Shown in pieces: positions 1-5,970 of a stretch of DNA of 7,070 nt. Numbering within the stretch: the first letter of the stretch is position 1; the number at the start of each line of letters is the position of its first letter. This DNA is from SZUA-521 sp041738285. GTDB taxonomy: Bacteria > Pseudomonadota > Gammaproteobacteria > Pseudomonadales > Azotimanducaceae. The DNA is taken from contig JBGSQB010000042.1 in the NCBI GenBank assembly GCA_041738285.1, positions 1 to 7,070 of the forward strand. The letters run 5' to 3'. The position numbers and the translations under genes are program-made. The notes under the pieces are model-generated. The model saw only the letters and a program-made list of their open reading frames with translations, did not search any database and was not told the DNA's origin.

Positions 1-272
1 GCGCCTTGCGCGGCATCGGCGACGCCAGCGGCAGCGTCGGTAGCGGCGTCGGTGGTTGCATCAACCGCACCTTCAGCCGCGGTCATGGCGTCGGAGGCGA
101 CGGCCGAAGTGGCTTCTTTCGCGGCATCCATCGCGTCGGATGCGGCACCAGAGGCCTTCTCTGCCGCCTGTTCGGCCTTCTTCGCACCCGGTGCATCACC
201 ACCTTGACCGCAACCTGCCAAGGCCAGCAGCGCCGCAGCGCCAATCACTCGAATCCACATGCTCATAGTCAT
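1..272 (-). CDS. Alanine-rich repeat lipoprotein (partial, N-terminal 90 residues)
   Basis: This frame is open from an ATG at 272 to the left edge with no stop, so the C-terminus lies outside the window. Residues 1-20 form a short basic then hydrophobic signal peptide ending in the lipobox LAGC, with Cys21 as the likely lipidated residue. The mature protein should therefore be anchored to a membrane facing the periplasm. From about residue 29 the chain is almost only Ala, Asp, Glu, Lys, Thr, Ser and Gly. It holds a degenerate 15-residue repeat: ASDAM starts at residues 44 and 59, and a weaker third copy starts at 74. This composition suggests an extended amphipathic or coiled helix. AGGGAG lies 4 nt upstream; a second in-frame ATG at 266 would place it at 10 nt, so the start is uncertain by two codons. 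No enzymatic domain is seen. The function is unknown; a structural envelope role is only a guess. Confidence 0.8.
   Translation of the reverse strand, partial: MTMSMWIRVIGAAALLALAGCGQGGDAPGAKKAEQAAEKASGAASDAMDAAKEATSAVASDAMTAAEGAVDATTDAATDAAAGVADAAQG
9..143 (-). repeat. Degenerate 45-bp (15-residue) tandem repeat inside the lipoprotein gene
   Basis: Three consecutive 45-bp units lie at 99-143, 54-98 and 9-53 (coding order). The first two both begin ASDAM and continue with Ala-Ala and an acidic or basic pair. The third keeps the Ala/Asp/Thr pattern but lacks ASDAM. Synonymous third positions differ between units, so the repeat is old and held at the protein level rather than a recent slippage product. 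It may continue past the left edge. Confidence 0.55.
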
Positions 273-276
273 TAAA

Positions 277-282
277 CTCCCT
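277..282 (-). promoter_or_regulatory. Ribosome binding site of the alanine-rich lipoprotein
   Basis: On the minus strand AGGGAG is a strong Shine-Dalgarno match, 4 nt before the ATG at 272 and 10 nt before the in-frame ATG at 266. It supports a real minus-strand gene running off the left edge, but does not settle which of the two ATGs is used. Confidence 0.65.
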
Positions 283-442
283 GATTAGGTTCGTTGACCG
301 TGCGCGCTCCCCGCAAGAGCATCAGAGGCGTCCTGCAACCCGCAACGGCGTGCCAGAGGATACATGAATTGCCAACCGCGGCGAAAACCGCAGTTTTCAT
401 CACCGAACGGTTCGACGATGATGCCAGTCCGTTTGACGATGC

Positions 443-446
443 AGGA
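443..446 (+). promoter_or_regulatory. Ribosome binding site deciding the start of the SMP-30 gene
   Basis: AGGA sits 6 nt upstream of the ATG at 453, which is ideal spacing. The frame stays open further upstream to a TTG at 294, but that extension (53 residues) resembles no SMP-30 N-terminus. This site is the main reason to start the gene at 453. Confidence 0.6.
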
Positions 447-452
447 CGCATC

Positions 453-1295
453 ATGAAGTCGCGCCATTTCTTCGTGGGTCTGTGTTTTGGCGAGGGTCCG
501 CGCTGGCACGACGATCGCCTGTTTGTATCGGACATGCACGGCCATGAAGTGCTCGCATTCGACAGCTGGGGTCGAAAGTCCGTCATTGCGGAAGTGCCGA
601 ATCAACCATCCGGGCTCGGCTGGCGGCCCAATGGCGATCTACTCATCGTGTCGATGACTGACCGGCGCCTCCTGCGCTTCGATGGCAACTCACTGCATCT
701 GCACGCCGATCTGTCCGGGCTCGCGAGCTTTCACTGTAACGACATGGTGGTGGACGACACCGGCGCGGCCTACGTCGGCAACTTCGGGTTCGATCTCCAC
801 GCAGGCGCGCAATTCAAGTCCGCCGCGATGATCTACGTCGATCCGGACGGCCAGGCGTCCGTGGCGGCCGACGACCTGGCGTTCCCCAACGGCACCGTGA
901 TCACGCCGGATGGCAGCACGCTCATCGTCGGTGAGAGTTTCGGCGGCCGCCTCACCGCCTTCGACCGCAGCGCCGACGGCACGTTGAACCGCCGGCGCGT
1001 CTGGGCCCAGTTGCCAAAGGGTGTCGTTCCAGACGGCATCTGCCTCGACGAAGCGGACGGCGTCTGGATTGCATCGCCCACGACGCACGAGTGTTTGCGG
1101 GTCGAAGAAGGCGGCAACATCACCCATCGCGTCCATCTCGATCAGGGCGCGTTTGCCTGCATGCTCGGCGGTCCGGGTGGTCGCAGTCTGTTCGTGCTCA
1201 CCGCACCCGGCAGTCATCCCGATCAATGTCGCGCCACGCGCGGCGGCCGCATCGAGGTGATCGACGCACCGTACGCAGGCACCGGCGCGCCCTGA
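453..1295 (+). CDS. SMP-30/gluconolactonase/LRE family protein (sugar lactone lactonohydrolase-like)
   Basis: The product is 280 residues, the usual size for a six-bladed SMP-30 beta-propeller. The four expected metal ligands are present in recognisable motifs: Glu14 in FGEGPRW, Asn96 in HCNDM, Asn146 in FPNG and Asp194 in VPDG. Their spacing resembles that of human SMP-30 (regucalcin). The CMLGGPGG segment (residues 236-243) is the common last-blade motif. Family members hydrolyse aldonolactones or other lactones and esters with one divalent metal; substrate cannot be read from sequence. There is no signal peptide, so it is probably cytoplasmic. It is transcribed divergently from the lipoprotein gene and converges on the PRPP synthetase gene, with 26 nt between the stops, so it appears to be a single-gene unit. 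The start at 453 is chosen from its ribosome binding site and family alignment. The family call is very sure and the substrate is open. Confidence 0.92.
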   Translation: MKSRHFFVGLCFGEGPRWHDDRLFVSDMHGHEVLAFDSWGRKSVIAEVPNQPSGLGWRPNGDLLIVSMTDRRLLRFDGNSLHLHADLSGLASFHCNDMVVDDTGAAYVGNFGFDLHAGAQFKSAAMIYVDPDGQASVAADDLAFPNGTVITPDGSTLIVGESFGGRLTAFDRSADGTLNRRRVWAQLPKGVVPDGICLDEADGVWIASPTTHECLRVEEGGNITHRVHLDQGAFACMLGGPGGRSLFVLTAPGSHPDQCRATRGGRIEVIDAPYAGTGAP

Positions 1296-1321
1296 TTCTC
1301 GAAGCACTGCGCACGCTCGAT

Positions 1322-2266
1322 CTATGCGAACAGCTTCGACACCGAATCGCCGCTGTGAATCGCGCGAATGGCTTCAGAGAACAGCCCCGCGACCGAGACG
1401 ATTTCCATGTTGGCATCGCGCTTTGCATCGGCGACCGGAATCGAGTTGGTGACCACCAGACGTTCGATGTCAGATTCGCGCAACCGCTCGGACGCTCGGC
1501 CCGAAAGCACCGGGTGAACCGCCGCAGCTTCGATGCGTTTGGCGCCACGCGACTTGAGGAAGCGCGCGGCCTCGATCATGGTACCGCCGGACGCAATCTC
1601 ATCGTCGATGATCAGCGCGTTCTTGCCGCTGACGTCACCGATCAGGCCAACCGCGACGGGATTCTCCGTGTCATCGCGGCGCCGCTTGTCGATGATCGCC
1701 ATCGGCAGTTTCAGGCGATTCGCGTATTCGCCTAGGTCCTTCGCCTCACCGACGTCGCTGGCAACGAGCACGCTGTTGTCGAGCCGGGTCGACTCGCGCA
1801 GGTGATCGCACACGAGCGGCGTCGCATTCAGCTGATCGACTGGGATTCGAAAGAATCCTTGTACCTGGGGAGAGTGCAGGTTCATCGTCAGCACCCGATC
1901 GGCGCCCGCCGTTTCGAGCAGATCGGCCATCAGCCGCGCGGTGATCGAGATGCGCGGCCGGTCCTTCTTGTCGGAACGCGTGTAGGGGAAATAGGGCAGC
2001 ACAGCGGTAATGCGACGTGCCGATGCGTGCTTCAACGCGTCGATCATGATCAGCAGCTCCATGATCAGATCTGACACCGGCGGGCACGATGTCTGGATCA
2101 CGAACACGTCTGCTTCGCGCACGTTCTCCTTGCACTGAAAGAGGATGTTCTCGTTGCCAAAGCGCACGGTCTCCGTGGCGCACAATGGCACGCCCAGCTG
2201 CTCAGCAATCTCGCTCGCCAATTGCGGATGCGACGTACCTGCAATGAGCTTGATGTCACCGCTCAT
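1322..2266 (-). CDS. prs: Ribose-phosphate pyrophosphokinase (PRPP synthetase), divergent type
   Basis: The product is 314 residues, a normal length. PRPP synthetase transfers pyrophosphate from ATP to ribose 5-phosphate, giving PRPP for nucleotide, His, Trp and NAD synthesis. Diagnostic parts are ENVREADVFVIQ (47-58), ELLIMIDALK (70-79), the catalytic His131 in NLHSPQVQGFF, the flexible loop DKRR (193-196) and the PRPP loop DDEIASGGT (221-229). Several positions differ from classical enzymes: FSDGE is FGNEN (36-40), RQD is RSD (97-99), DLH is NLH, and the ribose-phosphate loop has Ala225 where the third Asp is expected. The fold and His131 are intact, so it is probably active but perhaps with altered kinetics or substrate preference. 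The ATG at 2266 shares its A with the stop of the DJ-1/PfpI gene (TGATG) and has only a weak ribosome site, which implies translational coupling. An upstream in-frame start near 2320 is unlikely, because it adds 18 residues unlike the family. It is the last gene of the minus-strand run. Confidence 0.93.
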   Translation of the reverse strand: MSGDIKLIAGTSHPQLASEIAEQLGVPLCATETVRFGNENILFQCKENVREADVFVIQTSCPPVSDLIMELLIMIDALKHASARRITAVLPYFPYTRSDKKDRPRISITARLMADLLETAGADRVLTMNLHSPQVQGFFRIPVDQLNATPLVCDHLRESTRLDNSVLVASDVGEAKDLGEYANRLKLPMAIIDKRRRDDTENPVAVGLIGDVSGKNALIIDDEIASGGTMIEAARFLKSRGAKRIEAAAVHPVLSGRASERLRESDIERLVVTNSIPVADAKRDANMEIVSVAGLFSEAIRAIHSGDSVSKLFA

Positions 2267-2877
2267 CACACGAGTCCATTCTTGGCTGCGAAAGGATCCC
2301 AGTCGGCGTCTCGATGCCACTCGTACTCGGTACCGGCGGCAACCCCCTCGGCGATGTCGCGACCGACGAGCCGCTCGATCACGGCCAGCGCCATGTCAAT
2401 TCCCGCTGCGACACCCCCACTGGTGAAGAACTTGCCATCTTCGACCCAACGGGCCTGGGGCACCCAGGTGACGTTCGGCCCCTGACTGACCGGCCACGCC
2501 CAAGCCATCTTGTTGGTGGTCGCACGACGGCCGTCGAGCAGACCTGCGGCAGCGAGCACACCCGCGCCGGTGCAGATCGACGCGACTATTTCAGCGCCCG
2601 CAGCCTGACGCCGCAGGAAATCGAGCATCACGGAGTTCTTCGCCTGCGCGCGCGTGCCGATACCACCTGGCACCAGCAGAACATCGAACTGACCTGCGTC
2701 GGCGAAGGTCTGATCCATGAACGCGCGCGACTTCTGCGCACTGACGACCGCGCCGTCCTGTTCCGCAACGCTGAGCAGCGTGAAGTGGTTATTGAGTACG
2801 CCGAACATCTCGAGCGGACCGAAGATGTCCAAAAGCTCGAACCCCTCGAAGAACACCGCGCCAACTTTACGCATCAT
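2266..2877 (-). CDS. DJ-1/PfpI family protein, isonitrile hydratase-like
   Basis: The 203-residue protein is a complete single-domain DJ-1/PfpI (class I glutamine amidotransferase-like) fold. The nucleophile elbow is ASICTG with Cys102, followed by Thr103. The N-terminal acidic residue is Asp17 in LLDIFGP, and the oxyanion glycines are in VPGGIGTR (69-76). An Asp/Cys/Thr set at these positions is the pattern described for Pseudomonas isonitrile hydratase (InhA), which hydrates isonitriles to N-formamides. Other relatives are glyoxalase-like or redox sensors, so the substrate is not proven. No AraC-type DNA-binding domain follows and there is no signal peptide, so it is a stand-alone cytoplasmic protein. 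The start is ambiguous among GTG 2880, ATG 2877 and ATG 2874; 2877 is chosen because an AGG lies 5 nt upstream and GGGG 9 nt upstream. Its stop overlaps the PRPP synthetase start by one base, and it begins about 50 nt after the second YceI gene. Confidence 0.88.
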   Translation of the reverse strand: MMRKVGAVFFEGFELLDIFGPLEMFGVLNNHFTLLSVAEQDGAVVSAQKSRAFMDQTFADAGQFDVLLVPGGIGTRAQAKNSVMLDFLRRQAAGAEIVASICTGAGVLAAAGLLDGRRATTNKMAWAWPVSQGPNVTWVPQARWVEDGKFFTSGGVAAGIDMALAVIERLVGRDIAEGVAAGTEYEWHRDADWDPFAAKNGLV

Positions 2878-2927
2878 CACCGCCTGCCCCGCTACGCCAA
2901 CATGCTAACGCCGCGCCGGCAACCGTG

Positions 2928-3485
2928 TCAGGGCAATGTGACGAGCACCACGTTCACCCGCACAGCTCGGCCGATCCAGGCCGGATCCTCCCACTCGCCG
3001 AGACCAAGGCCGAGCGCGATGCGGTCGAGTTCGGCGTGACCTTCCAGACGCCGGGCGCTACCGTCGTCAACCACCGTGAACTCGAAGCGCACAGGGTGAA
3101 CCCCTTCAAGTAGCTGCAGCGTGCCATCGGCAATGAAGCCGTCGCCAGCGGGTCGGAAGTCACGGGTCTCGAATTTCGCCTGCGGAAAGCGGTCGACTTC
3201 GAACCATCCGGTGCCTTTGACGATGCCATCGCGCTCGTCCTCGTAAGTGGTCACGCTCGACATCGCAATCGTCACGATGGCGCTGCTTTGCGCCAATTGC
3301 TGCGGGTCAAAACGTACATGCGCATCGAAGACTTCGAAACGCCCGCTGAATTTCGCGCCCGCCTGCTCCGCCACGAAGCCCAATGTGCTGTTAGGGGCGT
3401 CGATCTCCCAACGATCGGGCTCAGCTGCGTGCACCAGGCTCGACAGAGCCAATGCCGCCATCGCCAGCCTCAATCGCGTGACCAT
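2928..3485 (-). CDS. Periplasmic YceI-like protein, divergent subtype (YceI-2)
   Basis: This is a 185-residue secreted protein. The signal peptide covers residues 1-20 (basic MVTRLR, hydrophobic core, VHA cleavage before AEPD). The mature part follows the YceI plan: WEIDAPNSTLGFVAEQ (26-41), FSGRFEVFDAHVRFDP (46-61), a GTGWFEVDRFPQAKFET segment (91-107) and the ending GEWEDPAWIGRAVRVNV. YceI domains form a lipocalin-like barrel that binds polyisoprenoid chains, such as quinone tails. It lacks the usual LTLRG.T strand and the N-R-x-x-F-G turn. Its LDRIALGLGLGEW ending belongs to the subtype often found beside cytochrome b561. The ATG at 3485 lies inside the end of the cytochrome gene (16-nt overlap), so the two are probably translated together. 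The frame is also open far upstream inside the cytochrome gene, but the signal peptide fixes the start. Confidence 0.87.
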   Translation of the reverse strand: MVTRLRLAMAALALSSLVHAAEPDRWEIDAPNSTLGFVAEQAGAKFSGRFEVFDAHVRFDPQQLAQSSAIVTIAMSSVTTYEDERDGIVKGTGWFEVDRFPQAKFETRDFRPAGDGFIADGTLQLLEGVHPVRFEFTVVDDGSARRLEGHAELDRIALGLGLGEWEDPAWIGRAVRVNVVLVTLP

Positions 3486-4045
3486 GGCACCATCCGCATC
3501 AGCACGCCGTCCTTGTCGATGAACTGGTGTTTGAGGGCGGCGGCCACGTGAATGGCTGCAAGCACGACCAGTACGTTGAAGAGAATCTCGTGGACTTCCT
3601 CCAGATCGTGCGCGAGCCCCTTGTCGGGGGCCACAAGATCCGGCAGCTGGATTAGACCAAACCAGCTGACCGGGTAGTTCTTGGCGCTCGAGGCGAGCCA
3701 ACCGGTGATCGGAATCGCGAATAAAAGGCCGTAGAACAGCCAATGGGTGGTCCGTGCCACGCGCACCTGCCAGCTGGGCATCGCCGCCGGCCAAGGCGGC
3801 GGCTGATTCACTGCGCGCCATGACAGACGCAGAATGGCGAGGGCGAGAATCGTGATGCCGAACGACTTGTGCCTCGCCATCAGCATCAGCTGATCCAAGG
3901 CTGCGCTCGGATCCGTCCGTCGCGCTGCGCCAGCCTCCTCAGCGAGCTCCGCGAGGAAATATTGCACGATGATCAACGCGGCAATCAGCCAGTGCAGTCC
4001 CTGCGCGACTGCGCCGAATCGCGCCGTCGAGTTCGACAACCGCAT
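3470..4045 (-). CDS. Cytochrome b561 family, four-helix diheme membrane protein
   Basis: The product is 191 residues with four hydrophobic helices (about 14-32, 58-77, 98-118 and 150-172), the size and topology of bacterial CybB-type cytochrome b561. Candidate heme ligands are His18 (GLHWLIA), His59 (ARHKSFG), His101 (TTHWLFYG) and His152 (EVHEILFN). His166 and His173 near the end are further candidates. The family carries two b hemes in the inner membrane and exchanges electrons with quinol; E. coli CybB oxidises superoxide to O2 using ubiquinone. The gene sits between two genes for secreted YceI proteins: it starts 3 nt after the first one stops (TAG, CTC, ATG) and its end overlaps the second by 16 nt. 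That arrangement strongly suggests a joint periplasm-membrane module acting on quinones. It could instead be a Ni/Fe-hydrogenase-type b cytochrome, but the length and the YceI neighbours favour b561. Confidence 0.92.
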   Translation of the reverse strand: MRLSNSTARFGAVAQGLHWLIAALIIVQYFLAELAEEAGAARRTDPSAALDQLMLMARHKSFGITILALAILRLSWRAVNQPPPWPAAMPSWQVRVARTTHWLFYGLLFAIPITGWLASSAKNYPVSWFGLIQLPDLVAPDKGLAHDLEEVHEILFNVLVVLAAIHVAAALKHQFIDKDGVLMRMVPWSRD

Positions 4046-4048
4046 GAG

Positions 4049-4612
4049 CTACTCCGCCGCTTCCGCCTCGAGCGAGAGCGTCAAGGGAATCGCGCCACCT
4101 ACCATGGGTATGCCATAGGTCATACCGAACGCCGCACGATCGATCGTCGTTGTGGCACCAAAGCCCACCCGCTGGCGCTGGTTCATCGGGTTCGGTCCGA
4201 GCTTGTTCAAGTCCACGCTCAAAGTGAGCGATTGCGTTTTGCCACGCAACGTCAGCATGCCCGACACATTGGCCCGTGTGGCGTCGAGCATCTCCACTTT
4301 CGAACTGGTGAAGGTGATGGTCGGGTGATGCGCGACGTCAAAAAAATCTGCGTTCTTCAGATGGTCGTTCAATCCGTCATGGAACATGTCGACGCTGTCG
4401 GCGCGGATCGTAACCGCAAGCACGCTTTGATCCGGTGCCGCGGGATCGAATTTCAACTGCACATCGAAGTCTCGAAATATCCCGGGCATCGTCGAGTACC
4501 CCATGTGCGTGACGTTGAACAGGATCCGTGTGTGGGAGGGGTCCACGACGAACTCTGCAGCCGTCGCAGGTACCACGAACAGCAGAGCACACGTTGCCAA
4601 CAGATGTTTCAT
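4049..4612 (-). CDS. Periplasmic YceI family polyisoprenoid-binding protein (YceI-1)
   Basis: The product is 187 residues with a signal peptide at 1-18 or 1-19 (MKHLL, hydrophobic core, PATA before AEF). The mature protein is a canonical YceI domain: FVVDPSHTRILFNVTHMGYS (21-40), GIFRDFDVQLKFDP (44-57), HLKNADFFDVAHHPTITF (84-101), the GMLTLRGKTQ strand (118-127) and the closing IDRAAFGM turn (157-164). Structures of relatives show a lipocalin-like barrel holding a long polyisoprenoid. E. coli YceI is a periplasmic protein encoded beside a b561-type cytochrome gene, as here. This is the first gene of the minus-strand run. GAGG on the minus strand (4620-4623) stands 7 nt before the ATG, and the cytochrome start follows its TAG stop by 3 nt. 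Cys8 lies within the signal peptide in LATC, too near the N-terminus and with Thr before Cys, so I do not call it a lipoprotein. Confidence 0.93.
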   Translation of the reverse strand: MKHLLATCALLFVVPATAAEFVVDPSHTRILFNVTHMGYSTMPGIFRDFDVQLKFDPAAPDQSVLAVTIRADSVDMFHDGLNDHLKNADFFDVAHHPTITFTSSKVEMLDATRANVSGMLTLRGKTQSLTLSVDLNKLGPNPMNQRQRVGFGATTTIDRAAFGMTYGIPMVGGAIPLTLSLEAEAAE

Positions 4613-4619
4613 TCGACGG

Positions 4620-4623
4620 CCTC
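4620..4623 (-). promoter_or_regulatory. Ribosome binding site of the first YceI gene
   Basis: On the minus strand GAGG lies 7 nt upstream of the ATG at 4612. It marks the first translated gene of the five-gene minus-strand run. The region behind it (4624-4713) must hold the promoter of the run, but I find no convincing -35/-10 pair on that strand. Confidence 0.55.
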
Positions 4624-4681
4624 GCAGTGTTGAACTGCAACTCTACCGCGCCAGCGAGGCGACGCGAAGGCCGGCATGTCC

Positions 4682-4687
4682 GATAAT
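4682..4687 (+). promoter_or_regulatory. Possible -10 element (GATAAT) for the transporter pair
   Basis: GATAAT matches five of six bases of the sigma-70 -10 consensus and stands out in GC-rich surroundings, 26 nt before the ATG at 4714. The hexamer 17 nt upstream (GCGACG) is a poor -35 and there is no extended -10 TG. If used, the leader would be only about 20 nt, with a weak GGA as ribosome site. It is a candidate only. Confidence 0.25.
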
Positions 4688-4713
4688 CGCCACGATCCCG
4701 CCACGGACTCCCG

Positions 4714-5970
4714 ATGCTGACGTACTGGCGCTTCTACTGGCCGCTCGCACTCACCGGGCTTGCGCTGGTGCTGTCGACACAGTTCCAGAACGCGGCGCTT
4801 GCGCGTTATCCAGACGCCGTGCGGGAATTGGCGATCTTTGCCCTCGCCCAAGGCACCTTTCAGTTCTTCAACGCTGCACTCAGCTTCACGCCACAACTTT
4901 CCAACGTCTATGCGCGCAGCGCGCACGGGTTCCGCACGAGCCTGTACTTCATCTTGGCCATTGCCGCGTTGCTGATGGTCATCCAAGGTCTGCTCGCGCT
5001 CACCGCCACGGGCCATCAGGTGATCGCAGGCATCTACGATCTGAGTGGCGACCTGTTGACGCGGGTCTGTGAGTACCTCGCGCTGCTGATGCCAGTGCTG
5101 CTCATCAATGCAGCACGGCTCTTCATCAACGGCACGTTGGTGCAAGCACGTCTCACCGGATGGGTGACGGGACTGAACGTGCTCTATCTGACGACGACCG
5201 TGGTCGTGCTCTACATCGGATTCCAGGCCGGCTGGCACGTCACCTACACGATGGTATCTGCCCAGATCGGCGCGGCCGCAGTTCATCTGGCGGCCTCGAT
5301 GGCTGTTCGTTCGAGGCTCTACGTGTCGCCCGCTCGCGTGGAGCACAGCGACCTCACCGTCACCGAGTTGCTGCGGTTCTTCATTCCGGTGACCACCAAC
5401 GGCGTGATGTTCGCCTTGTCACGGCCCGTCCTGTACGCGTTCGTCGGTCGCACACCCGACGGGCTGCTATACATCGCAGCGCTGCGTGTCGGTTTCGATT
5501 TCTCGACGATGTTCCAGCAGGCGGCCAACCAGTTCCGACATTTCTTCGTCACGTTCGGTCTCGACGATCTGCCAGGCAAACGGCGATTCATGGCCCTGGT
5601 CGGTGCCGGTATCACGGCCATCATGCTCATCGTCGCCATCACGCCGGCATCCGAGTGGGTGCTCACGCGCGCGCTCGGCATCGATCCCCAGATCAAGACA
5701 CGTTCGGTTGAGGTGATTCTGGTCATGTGCGCGTTGCCGGCCCTGATCCTCTTTCGCAACTACTACCATGGTCTGCTCATGGTGCAGCGACGGACACTCG
5801 GCATGGCCACCGGCGGCATTCTGCGCGTCGCGGGCATCTATCTGATCGCGCAAATGTTGTATGCCGGGCAGGCGCTCAACCACATCACCGCGGCTGGGAC
5901 CCTCCTGGCCGGCTTTCTGATCGAAGCGCTCGTCGTACTGAATGCAGGTAGAAGTCTCGCACGCCGATGA
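4714..5970 (+). CDS. MOP-superfamily membrane transporter resembling ANKH (progressive ankylosis protein)
   Basis: This 418-residue polytopic membrane protein has roughly 12 hydrophobic segments. It shows a two-fold pseudo-repeat: the first helix region (RFYWPLALTGLALVLSTQFQ, 6-25, then NAALAR) resembles the start of the second half (LLRFFIPVTTNGVMFALSRP, 219-238, then VLYAFVGR). That is the 6+6 helix plan of the MOP/MATE superfamily. From memory, several stretches resemble vertebrate ANKH, which exports ATP, citrate or pyrophosphate. They are YWPL near the N-terminus, RFFIP..TNG..FALSRPVLYAFVGR in the middle, and a helix with LRVAGIYL followed by GTLLAGFLIEALVVLNAG near the C-terminus. No MATE-specific motif is evident, and no polysaccharide genes adjoin, so a Wzx-type flippase is less likely. 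The start at 4714 gives a short N-terminus running straight into the first helix. The stop overlaps the TauE/SafE start (ATGA), so the two genes form an operon. The superfamily is firm; the ANKH assignment is by eye, and the substrate is unknown. Confidence 0.72.
   Translation: MLTYWRFYWPLALTGLALVLSTQFQNAALARYPDAVRELAIFALAQGTFQFFNAALSFTPQLSNVYARSAHGFRTSLYFILAIAALLMVIQGLLALTATGHQVIAGIYDLSGDLLTRVCEYLALLMPVLLINAARLFINGTLVQARLTGWVTGLNVLYLTTTVVVLYIGFQAGWHVTYTMVSAQIGAAAVHLAASMAVRSRLYVSPARVEHSDLTVTELLRFFIPVTTNGVMFALSRPVLYAFVGRTPDGLLYIAALRVGFDFSTMFQQAANQFRHFFVTFGLDDLPGKRRFMALVGAGITAIMLIVAITPASEWVLTRALGIDPQIKTRSVEVILVMCALPALILFRNYYHGLLMVQRRTLGMATGGILRVAGIYLIAQMLYAGQALNHITAAGTLLAGFLIEALVVLNAGRSLARR

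Noticed and set aside
398..416. Short CGAAC-GTTCG inverted repeat in the divergent lipoprotein/SMP-30 intergenic region as an operator
   Set aside because: The arms are only 5 bp with a one-base centre, no second copy occurs nearby, and no regulator gene is in the window.
294..452. Possible 53-residue N-terminal extension of the SMP-30 protein, starting at a TTG
   Set aside because: The extension has no family similarity or signal peptide. The ATG at 453 has an AGGA site at 6 nt and begins just where SMP-30 proteins usually begin.
1299..1320. Imperfect hairpin between the convergent SMP-30 and prs stops (TCG-A-AGC with GCT-CGA)
   Set aside because: It has six base pairs with one bulge, a nine-base loop and no T-run on either strand, so it is too weak to call a terminator.
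2314..3039. Long open plus-strand frame opposite the DJ-1/PfpI gene
   Set aside because: It spans the DJ-1 gene, the intergenic gap and the end of YceI-2 antisense, and has no recognisable motif. The minus-strand genes explain the region.
3486..3821. Upstream extension of the second YceI reading frame inside the cytochrome b561 gene
   Set aside because: The Sec signal peptide at MVTRLR (3485) fixes the true N-terminus. The extension is an out-of-frame reading of the cytochrome gene.
4586..4612. LATC in the first YceI protein as a lipobox
   Set aside because: Cys8 is too close to the N-terminus for a lipoprotein signal and is preceded by Thr. A normal signal peptidase I site (PATA before AEF) follows.
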